Shown: positions 1-4,428 of the stretch, one piece after another
How the letters are laid out: the number at the start of each line of letters is the position of its first letter
Position numbering within the stretch: the stretch's first letter is position 1
Source of the DNA: Candidatus Kaiserbacteria bacterium RIFCSPLOWO2_01_FULL_54_13
GTDB lineage: Bacteria; Patescibacteriota; Minisyncoccia; Phycocordibacterales; UBA2100
Length of the DNA stretch: 5,072 nucleotides
Assembly: GCA_001781685.1 (NCBI GenBank)
Contig: MFLZ01000021.1
Coordinates: forward strand, 9,484 to 14,555
Direction of reading: 5' to 3'
Translations under genes and position numbers: made by a program
Notes under the pieces: generated by a model
Told to the model about the DNA's origin: nothing
Databases searched by the model: none
The model's input: the letters and a program-made list of their open reading frames with translations, nothing else

Positions 1-5
1 GCTCG

Positions 6-31
6 GCAAGACAAATTCTTATTTGCCTTGC
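6..31. repeat. Imperfect inverted repeat (hairpin) upstream of glyA
   Basis: The arms at 6-16 and 21-31 pair at 10 of 11 positions, with one A/C mismatch at 11/26 and a 4-base loop (TCTT). No T-run follows the right arm, so it is not a classical intrinsic terminator for rightward transcription. The right arm overlaps the proposed -35 box of glyA (28-33). It could be the tail of an upstream transcription unit, a regulatory site, or a copy of a dispersed intergenic repeat. The window starts too close to it to tell. Confidence 0.6.
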
Positions 32-56
32 GCTCGCTCTACGTCGCCAGTAAAAT
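28..56 (+). promoter_or_regulatory. Predicted glyA promoter giving a leaderless mRNA
   Basis: A -35-like TTGCGC at 28-33 and a -10 TAAAAT at 51-56 are separated by exactly 17 bases. The ATG at 64 lies 7 bases after the -10 box, about where transcription should begin, so the mRNA would have essentially no leader. This supports 64 as the start codon over the upstream in-frame TTG at 28, which falls inside the -35 box. Confidence 0.6.
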
Positions 57-63
57 CACTCCT

Positions 64-1332
64 ATGAACGACCACGGGTTCGTGAAGAAGCAGGATCCGG
101 AAGTCTACGCCGCCTTAGAAGGCGAAGAGAAACGACAAGCTGAGGGAATAGAACTCATCCCATCAGAAAACTACGTCTCGCGCGCCGTGCGCGAAGCGAA
201 CAGCTCGATACTCACGAACAAGTATTCAGAAGGTTATCCCGGCAAACGCTATTACGGCGGACAAACGTACACGGACATCGTCGAGAACCTCGCGCGTGAC
301 CGCGCAAAACAGCTTTTTAATTGCAAATACGCGAACGTTCAGCCCCATGCGGGCGCCAACGCCAACATCGGCCTCTACTTCGCGCTCTTAGAGCCCGGCG
401 ACACCATCCTCGGCATGGACCTCTCGCACGGCGGCCACCTCACGCACGGCCACCCCGTGACTTACATCACGAAGATTTTCAAATTCGTCCGCTACAAAAT
501 GAAGAACGCGGACACCGGCGAAATCGATTACGACGAAATGCGCGAGGTGGCAAAAAAGGAGAAACCGAAAATTGTCCTCGCGGGCTACTCCGCCTACCCG
601 CGCGAGCTCAACTACGCGAAATTCGTTGAGATTGCGCGCGAGGTAGGCGCATTTGCCGTGATGGACATCGCGCATATCGCGGGCCTTATCGCGGGGCGTG
701 CGATGAAAAATCCATTTGACTTCGGCTTCGACGTCATGACGACCACGACCCACAAAACACTCCGCGGGCCGCGTGGCGGAATGATCTTGACCCGCGAGAG
801 TGAGGAAGTGGCGAAGAAAATAGACAAAAGCATTTTTCCCGGACTCCAAGGCGGTCCTCTCATGAACGCAATCGCGGCGAAGGCAGTGTGCTTTGGCGAG
901 GCACTTTCTCCGAAATTCAAGGAATACGCCGCGCTGATCCTCAAGAACGCGAAAGCGATGGAGGAAGTGTTCAGAAAAGCGAACATCCGAATGCTCACAG
1001 GCGGCACCGACAGTCACCTCATTCTCGCAGATGTCTTCGGCTCGCTCGGGATGAGCGGCAAAGAAGCGGAAACTCTTCTTGATGAAGTCGGCATCACGCT
1101 CAACAAAAACTCCATCGCCGACGACACGCGCGGCCCAATGGATCCTTCGGGTATCCGCTTCGGCCCACCTGCGATAACGACGCGCGGGTTCAAAGAAAAA
1201 GAATGCGCGCGCGTCGCGGAATTGATGGTAGAAGCGATGAAAAACAAGGACGATAAGAAAAAGCTCTCGGCAATCCGCGAAGAGATACGTGCAATGTGCA
1301 AAAAATTCCCGATTCCCGAATCGTTCGTCTGA
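64..1332 (+). CDS. glyA: Serine hydroxymethyltransferase
   Basis: This cytosolic PLP enzyme interconverts serine and glycine, passing the one-carbon unit to or from tetrahydrofolate. From the ATG at 64 it is 422 residues, normal for the bacterial family. Numbered from that start, the visible family motifs are IELIPSENY near residue 29, NKYSEGYPGKRYYGG near 52 (Glu56, Tyr63, Tyr64 of the active site), HGGHLTHG near 122, DIAHIAGL near 201 (Asp201 and His204, cofactor contacts), the PLP-lysine motif TTTTHKTLRGPRGG with Lys231, FPGLQGGPL near 258, and SGIRFGPPAIT near 362, whose Arg365 binds the substrate carboxylate. No key residue is missing and the gene is intact. An in-frame TTG at 28 would add 12 residues absent from the family and lies inside the proposed -35 box. 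There is no Shine-Dalgarno sequence; a -10 hexamer 7 bases upstream predicts a leaderless transcript. No terminator is visible in the 47 bases after it. Confidence 0.97.
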   Translation: MNDHGFVKKQDPEVYAALEGEEKRQAEGIELIPSENYVSRAVREANSSILTNKYSEGYPGKRYYGGQTYTDIVENLARDRAKQLFNCKYANVQPHAGANANIGLYFALLEPGDTILGMDLSHGGHLTHGHPVTYITKIFKFVRYKMKNADTGEIDYDEMREVAKKEKPKIVLAGYSAYPRELNYAKFVEIAREVGAFAVMDIAHIAGLIAGRAMKNPFDFGFDVMTTTTHKTLRGPRGGMILTRESEEVAKKIDKSIFPGLQGGPLMNAIAAKAVCFGEALSPKFKEYAALILKNAKAMEEVFRKANIRMLTGGTDSHLILADVFGSLGMSGKEAETLLDEVGITLNKNSIADDTRGPMDPSGIRFGPPAITTRGFKEKECARVAELMVEAMKNKDDKKKLSAIREEIRAMCKKFPIPESFV

Positions 1333-1364
1333 GCTCGTAAGCGACTTCCTTCATACTCCTTCCG

Positions 1365-1373
1365 TGGTATACT
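1365..1373 (+). promoter_or_regulatory. Extended -10 promoter of the first toxin-antitoxin pair, leaderless
   Basis: TGGTATACT fits the extended -10 pattern TGnTATAAT with one change (TATACT). Only 6 bases separate it from the ATG at 1380, so transcription should begin at or next to the start codon. No good -35 box lies 16-18 bases upstream, which is common for extended -10 promoters. Almost the same sequence precedes the DedA gene, at 1869-1874. Confidence 0.6.
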
Positions 1374-1379
1374 TCTGCC

Positions 1380-1574
1380 ATGAGCAAGGCCACCATCGAC
1401 AACGCAACTATTCTTAGCGAGCTTCGCGCTCTATCTCGCGAGGTGAAGAATCTACGTCGTGATGTGGCGTTCGTATTGCCAACGGAGTCACTCGACGAAT
1501 ACGCACACCCAAAACGAATCCTAAACTCGTACCGTCGCGCAACAAGAAAGTTCCCTCCTCGCCGATCTGCATAG
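1380..1574 (+). CDS. Small hypothetical protein, probable antitoxin of a RelE/ParE-type pair
   Basis: The product is 64 residues, highly charged, with no signal peptide or membrane segment. Residues 8-30 (ILSELRALSREVKNLRRDV) look like an amphipathic, coiled-coil helix. Residues 33-53 (LPTESLDEYAHPKRILNSY) could form a second helix, and the tail is basic (RRATRKFPPRRS). No helix-turn-helix, ribbon-helix-helix, AbrB or Phd motif is recognisable. The antitoxin call rests on size, order and its stop lying only 3 bases before the ATG of a RelE/ParE-fold toxin; small coiled proteins with a similar layout precede such toxins in other candidate-phylum genomes. If correct, the N-terminal helix would mediate oligomerisation and the second helix would cap the toxin. 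With no DNA-binding domain visible, self-repression may be absent or work differently. Start chosen at the ATG 6 bases after an extended -10 box. Confidence 0.7.
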   Translation: MSKATIDNATILSELRALSREVKNLRRDVAFVLPTESLDEYAHPKRILNSYRRATRKFPPRRSA

Positions 1575-1577
1575 CGC

Positions 1578-1850
1578 ATGCATCTTGTCGTTCGTACCGA
1601 CGATTTTAAACGCGCGTTAACAAGACTACCTTCGCGTATTCGCGAACTATGCGACAGGCAGCTTGCAATACTCGAATCCGATTGGCGTGACCCCCGGCTC
1701 CACACAAAGAAACTACGCCTGCGAGACGAAATCTATTCGTTCCGCATCACGAGCAGCTACCGGGCACAATTCTACTTCAGTGTTGAAAACAGAATTATTG
1801 TTTTCGATGTCGATCATCGCAAGGATGCGTACCGGAAACGACGCCGGTAG
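1578..1850 (+). CDS. RelE/ParE-superfamily toxin (predicted mRNA interferase)
   Basis: A 90-residue, strongly basic protein with the compact RelE/ParE fold expected from its sequence: an initial strand (LVVRTDDF), a helical hairpin (residues 11-36), a DPRLHTKKLR segment, then strands EIYSFRITSSYRAQFYF and NRIIVFDVDHRKDAYR. The ending HRKDAYR (residues 80-86) and the pattern YSFRI..YRA.F are typical of RelE-like toxins. Candidate catalytic residues by position are Lys44/Lys45, Arg56, Arg62, His80, Arg81 and Tyr85. RelE members cut mRNA in the ribosomal A site while ParE members act on gyrase; retained basic residues and the final Tyr fit an RNase better, but this is inference. The ATG lies 3 bases after the upstream stop, with no Shine-Dalgarno sequence, so translation is probably coupled to the upstream gene. 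The reading frame is intact, so the toxin may be active. Confidence 0.85.
   Translation: MHLVVRTDDFKRALTRLPSRIRELCDRQLAILESDWRDPRLHTKKLRLRDEIYSFRITSSYRAQFYFSVENRIIVFDVDHRKDAYRKRRR
1830..1849 (+). other. Short GC-rich hairpin at the toxin stop codon
   Basis: TACCGG (1830-1835) and CCGGTA (1844-1849) form a perfect 6-bp stem with an 8-base loop, ending inside the toxin stop codon. No T-run follows (GAAAACTTC), so it is not a standard intrinsic terminator. It may slow or end transcription or protect the mRNA 3' end, or be coincidental in coding sequence. Confidence 0.3.
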
Positions 1851-1868
1851 AAAACTTCATTAAACAGG

Positions 1869-1874
1869 TATACT
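1869..1874 (+). promoter_or_regulatory. -10 box of the DedA-HAD gene, leaderless
   Basis: TATACT lies 6 bases before the ATG at 1881, the same spacing as for the first toxin-antitoxin pair. The 17 bases from the G before the hexamer through the ATG (1867/1868-1883) match the other copy at 15 of 17 positions. No convincing -35 box is seen. The promoter sits in the 30-base gap after the toxin gene, giving the DedA gene its own transcript. Confidence 0.55.
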
Positions 1875-1880
1875 TCCGTC

Positions 1881-3257
1881 ATGCCCGGCTTTCTTGACGT
1901 CGACCTCCCAGCGCTCGTACAGCTCCTCGGCTACCCGGGGCTTTTCACTGTCATTTTCCTCGAATCCGGGGTCTTCTTCGGCTTCTTCTTGCCGGGCGCC
2001 TCTCTCCTTTTTATCGCGGGAATGCTCGCTTCTCTCGGCATCTTCAACATCTGGATACTGCTGCCGCTCCTTGCGATAGCGGCGATCCTCGGAGACAACG
2101 TGGGGTATTGGTTTGGCTCCTACATCGGCAAGGCCATCTACAAGCGGCAGAGCTCGCGTTTCTTCAGGCAAGAACACGTGGAGCTCGCGCACGACTTCTT
2201 TGAGCGGTACGGGAGAGTGGCCGTCCTCCTCGCGCGGTTCGTGCCGATCGTCCGCACGTTTACGCCGATACTTGCGGGAGTGGGCAAGATGGATTATCGG
2301 GTTTTCCTCTTCTACAACATCTTGGGTGCCATCGTCTGGGCCTGCGGCGTTACCTTCCTCGGATATTTCATCGGCCGCTACATACCGAATGCCGAGCACT
2401 ACCTCACGCCCATTCTCGCTGTCATCGTTGCCGTGACCACTATTCCCCTCTTTCTCGCGTGGTGGAGGCAGTGGAAACGTGAGCAAACAACAGCGGCCGC
2501 TAGCCGCCCGCGCGCCGTCATCTTCGACCTCGACAACACGCTCGCGATAAGCTTCAGCCCGCTCCCCGAAAAAACAGCGCGCTCTCTCTCGGATCTTCTC
2601 CATCACCTTCCCGTCGCCATCATGTCGGGCGCGACCTTCGAGCGAATGCAAAAGTACGTACTTCCCCATCTGCCGCCTCACACAAAATTGGCGAACCTTT
2701 ATCTCTTCACCGACACGTGCGCGCGTTGTTTTGTCCACAAGAAAGGTGCGTGGCGAAGGGCGTACAATCGCACGTTCAAAAAGAAAGAGTTTGATACGGT
2801 TGTCGCGACACTCACAGAAGGCATGGAGAGGACGGGTATTGTGAAAGACGCTCCTCAATGGGGCGAGCGGATACTCGCGCGCGATGCGCAAGTGACCTTC
2901 GCGGGCCTCGGCATCGATGCGCCCGCCGACAAAAAGGCTGCGTGGGATCCCGAGCGCGTCAAACGCGCAACACTTAAAAAGTTCCTTGACGAGCGGCTCA
3001 AGGGTTTCGACGTGCGCATCTCGAGCCGCACCGCGATAGACATTACGAAAACCGGCGTGGACAAGGCTTATGGCGTGCGCTGGCTAGCCGCGCACCTTCG
3101 CGTGAGCACGCCCCACATGCTTTTCGTGGGCGACGACCTAGCTCCAGGCGGCAACGACGCGATGGTCATCCCCACCGGCATCCAGACCCGGGAAACCTCC
3201 GGCCCCGAAGAAACCGCAAAAATTCTCAAAGAGCTCATCACTGCGTGCAAATCGTGA
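1881..3257 (+). CDS. Fusion protein: DedA (VTT) membrane domain plus HAD-IIB phosphomannomutase-like domain
   Basis: A 458-residue, two-part protein in one unbroken frame. Residues 1-200 are a full DedA domain: FLESGVFFGFFLPGASLLF (27-45), GDNVGYWFGSYIG (71-83), and FFERYGRVAVLLARFVPIVRTFTPILAG (106-133) with the conserved Arg119 and Arg125. Hydrophobic stretches lie near 17-69, 112-131, 139-166 and 174-195. DedA proteins include undecaprenyl-phosphate and phospholipid transporters that depend on ion gradients. A basic stretch (WWRQWKREQ, 194-202) suggests the chain then enters the cytoplasm. Residues 209-458 form a HAD hydrolase: motif I DLDNT (Asp216, Asp218), motif II Ser249, motif III Lys395 (TGVDKAYGV), motif IV GDD with GGND (Asp418, Asp419, Asn425, Asp426). 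The GGND ending and the AID-TKTGVDKAYGV stretch resemble phosphomannomutase-type HAD-IIB enzymes. All catalytic residues are present. Substrate is unknown: a phosphosugar, or a lipid-linked phosphate handled with the DedA part. Leaderless start as described for the promoter. Confidence 0.9.
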   Translation: MPGFLDVDLPALVQLLGYPGLFTVIFLESGVFFGFFLPGASLLFIAGMLASLGIFNIWILLPLLAIAAILGDNVGYWFGSYIGKAIYKRQSSRFFRQEHVELAHDFFERYGRVAVLLARFVPIVRTFTPILAGVGKMDYRVFLFYNILGAIVWACGVTFLGYFIGRYIPNAEHYLTPILAVIVAVTTIPLFLAWWRQWKREQTTAAASRPRAVIFDLDNTLAISFSPLPEKTARSLSDLLHHLPVAIMSGATFERMQKYVLPHLPPHTKLANLYLFTDTCARCFVHKKGAWRRAYNRTFKKKEFDTVVATLTEGMERTGIVKDAPQWGERILARDAQVTFAGLGIDAPADKKAAWDPERVKRATLKKFLDERLKGFDVRISSRTAIDITKTGVDKAYGVRWLAAHLRVSTPHMLFVGDDLAPGGNDAMVIPTGIQTRETSGPEETAKILKELITACKS

Positions 3258-3276
3258 GACACATAGGCATGCGGCT

Positions 3277-3304
3277 TTGACGATCGAGCGCCGTGGATTA
3301 TAAT
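3277..3304 (+). promoter_or_regulatory. Promoter of the AbrB-Doc module
   Basis: A -35 TTGACG (3277-3282) and a consensus -10 TATAAT (3299-3304) are separated by 16 bases. The expected start near 3311 leaves a leader of about 23 bases without a Shine-Dalgarno sequence. A second TATAAT at 3310-3315 could start transcription near 3322 but lacks a matching -35 box. This is the closest to consensus of the promoters in the window. Confidence 0.7.
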
Positions 3305-3315
3305 GTCATTATAAT
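3297..3315. promoter_or_regulatory. Perfect 19-bp palindrome over the -10 region, likely operator
   Basis: ATTATAATG and CATTATAAT are exact inverted copies around a single central T at 3306. The palindrome covers the -10 box and the probable start region, where a bound repressor would block polymerase. Toxin-antitoxin operons are usually repressed by their own antitoxin, and AbrB/MazE-type antitoxins bind such sites as dimers, so the downstream antitoxin is the natural candidate. The binding itself is inferred. Confidence 0.65.
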
Positions 3316-3333
3316 AGCAATCATTCGTCATCC

Positions 3334-3573
3334 ATGATTCAAAAAGTACTCCGCGTCGGCTCGTCGGCCGCTGTCACTATCCCGAAGCGCTCTCTCGCTG
3401 CGCTCAGGCTCAAGATCGGCGACCGAGTGAGCGTCGATATCGACGTGAAGCGTCGTACATTCGTGGTATCGCCCAACACTTCCCTCTCGGCTGAGGATCA
3501 CAAGATCGCGCGCCTGACGGCAAATTTCGTGCGACGATACGGCAAAGATCTGCGAGAGCTCGCACGAAAGTAG
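3334..3573 (+). CDS. AbrB/MazE/SpoVT-type antitoxin of a Doc module
   Basis: A 79-residue protein. Residues 3-47 match the swapped-hairpin AbrB/MazE DNA-binding domain: KVLRVGSSAAVTIPKRS, LRLKIGD, then strand VSVDIDV. Such domains dimerise by exchanging strands and bind palindromic DNA. Residues 50-79 (SAEDHKIARLTANFVRRYG and the LRELARK end) form a charged tail that should fold as a helix on the toxin, the job done by the C-terminus of Phd in the classical Phd-Doc pair. The gene ends one base before the toxin ATG, the usual antitoxin-first order. It likely represses its own promoter through the 19-bp palindrome 19 bases upstream of its ATG. Start chosen at the ATG that begins the domain directly; no earlier in-frame start fits. 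Confidence 0.9.
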   Translation: MIQKVLRVGSSAAVTIPKRSLAALRLKIGDRVSVDIDVKRRTFVVSPNTSLSAEDHKIARLTANFVRRYGKDLRELARK

Positions 3574-3574
3574 G

Positions 3575-3958
3575 ATGCGATATCTTTCCGCCGCGCAGAT
3601 TCTTCTCATTCACTCGATACTCATAGACGAGTACGGGGGTTCGCACGGTGTGCGCGACATGCACGCGCTTGAGAGTCTGGAGCGTCTTCCCGCGCAAACG
3701 GCTTTCGGGAAACAACTCTACAAAACCATATTTCTCAAAGCCGCTCTCTATGCACGCAACGTTATTACGGGGCATCCCTTCATCGACGGAAACAAGCGCG
3801 CCGGCATCACAGCGGCGCTGGTTTTTCTCGAGAACAACGGCTATCGCATCACGTCGCGTGAAGGAGAAGTGGGGCGCTACGCTATTCGCATCGCCCGCAC
3901 GGAGCCCTCGCTAGGAAAAATTGCTGCGTGGCTCAAGAAACACAGCAGGAAGGTGTAA
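3575..3958 (+). CDS. doc: Death-on-curing (Doc) toxin, Fic fold
   Basis: A 127-residue protein, the size of phage P1 Doc (126). The Fic-type motif HPFIDGNKR is at residues 67-75 with catalytic His67, and the preceding helix LYKTIFLKAALYARNVI plus the N-terminal GVRDMHALESLERLP match the Doc family. Doc carries Lys where AMP-transferring Fic proteins have the second Gly of GNGR, and lacks their second Arg; this protein likewise reads GNKRAGI. P1 Doc uses the altered site to phosphorylate elongation factor Tu and stop translation, so the same activity is expected here by family, not shown. The ATG follows the antitoxin stop by one base, so translation is probably coupled. The partner is AbrB-type, not Phd-type. 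All expected motifs are intact. No terminator is visible in the 79 bases after it. Confidence 0.92.
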   Translation: MRYLSAAQILLIHSILIDEYGGSHGVRDMHALESLERLPAQTAFGKQLYKTIFLKAALYARNVITGHPFIDGNKRAGITAALVFLENNGYRITSREGEVGRYAIRIARTEPSLGKIAAWLKKHSRKV

Positions 3959-3999
3959 CGAGATCGCAGTTCCAGTGCGGAGAGAGTGAAGCAACGGCT

Positions 4000-4028
4000 T
4001 TGACTCCCTGAAAAAGACGCGGTAAAGT
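4000..4028 (+). promoter_or_regulatory. Promoter of the small membrane protein gene
   Basis: TTGACT (4000-4005) and TAAAGT (4023-4028) are separated by exactly 17 bases, a good housekeeping-sigma layout. The ATG at 4038 is 9 bases after the -10 box, leaving at most a few bases of leader. The -35 box lies in a 10-base sequence, CGGCTTTGAC, that also carries the -35 box of the AbrB-Doc promoter (3272-3281 and 3995-4004). Confidence 0.7.
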
Positions 4029-4037
4029 GCGCATCGT

Positions 4038-4367
4038 ATGAACACGTGGATACGAGACAACTGGCTGAAGGTCGTTGCGATACTTTTTGTGCTCGGTGCC
4101 TTGGCCCCAATTCCATACTACGCCTACTACCAACTCATGAATTGGATCGTGGTCGGTGCCGCGCTTATGACAGCATGGCAGGCGTATAGGCAGAACAGTA
4201 TTGGGATAGTCTGGGTCTTCGCTCTCGTAGCAGTTGTTTTTAATCCAGTTGCTCCACTCTACTTGCACACCGATATCTGGCGGATCGTCGACATCGTGGC
4301 TGCTGTCTTATTTATGCTTTCCTTCTTTCTGATCAGACCAAGAGTGCTGGTCAGACCAAGAATCTGA
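4038..4367 (+). CDS. Small integral membrane protein, DUF6804-like
   Basis: A 109-residue protein with four hydrophobic segments: about 9-28, 34-46, 54-70 and 82-98. The pattern YYAYYQLMNWIVVGAAL, then AWQAYRQ, then VWVFALVAVVFNPVAPLYL and a following W..VDIVAAVLF, resembles the DUF6804 family of small bacterial membrane proteins, recognised from memory of the pattern and not by a search. Function is unknown for the family. The short N-terminus is charged (MNTWIRDNWLK) and the C-terminus is basic: RPRVLVRPRI, built from an 18-base near-duplication at 4333-4361. It has its own promoter and a strong terminator 13 bases after its stop, so it is a single-gene unit. Its base composition is less GC-rich than the genes to its left. 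Confidence 0.8.
   Translation: MNTWIRDNWLKVVAILFVLGALAPIPYYAYYQLMNWIVVGAALMTAWQAYRQNSIGIVWVFALVAVVFNPVAPLYLHTDIWRIVDIVAAVLFMLSFFLIRPRVLVRPRI
4333..4361 (+). repeat. Short direct repeat at the 3' end of the membrane protein gene
   Basis: TCAGACCAAGA occurs at 4333-4343 and 4351-4361, a period of 18 bases that keeps the reading frame. It encodes the repeated RPR in the C-terminal tail. The second copy ends just before the stop codon, so a local duplication may have extended the protein by about six residues. Confidence 0.6.
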
Positions 4368-4380
4368 AATCTCCAAACAC

Positions 4381-4412
4381 AAAAGAGCCCCAACTACCGT
4401 CGGGGCTCTTTT
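4381..4412. terminator. Bidirectional intrinsic terminator between convergent genes
   Basis: The arms at 4381-4391 and 4402-4412 (AAAAGAGCCCC and GGGGCTCTTTT) pair perfectly over 11 bases around a 10-base loop. The GC core ends in T-runs on both strands, so it can stop the rightward membrane protein transcript and the leftward collagen-like transcript, whose stop codon is at 4429. Confidence 0.92.
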
Positions 4413-4428
4413 ATTTACTAATAATTTT

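Noticed and set aside
28..63. TTG start 12 codons upstream of the chosen glyA start
   Set aside because: The extra residues do not belong to the family, and the TTG sits inside the proposed -35 box, so it would not be transcribed.
388..1017. Open frames of 209 and 131 residues on the minus strand
   Set aside because: Both lie opposite the glyA catalytic core, which has intact family motifs. Their products match nothing recognisable.
2493..2504. GCGGCCGCTAGC in the DedA-HAD linker resembles a cloning-site junction
   Set aside because: It reads as Ala-Ala-Ala-Ser in frame in GC-rich DNA. No other vector-like sequence is present, so chance is the simpler explanation, although it is at the domain junction.
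1860..2891. Open frame of 343 residues on the minus strand
   Set aside because: It lies opposite the DedA-HAD gene, is rich in Arg, Glu and Asp without any family motif, and arises from codon bias of the real gene.
3964..3979. Weak CGCA/TGCG hairpin after doc
   Set aside because: A 4-bp stem without a T-run is too weak to call a terminator.
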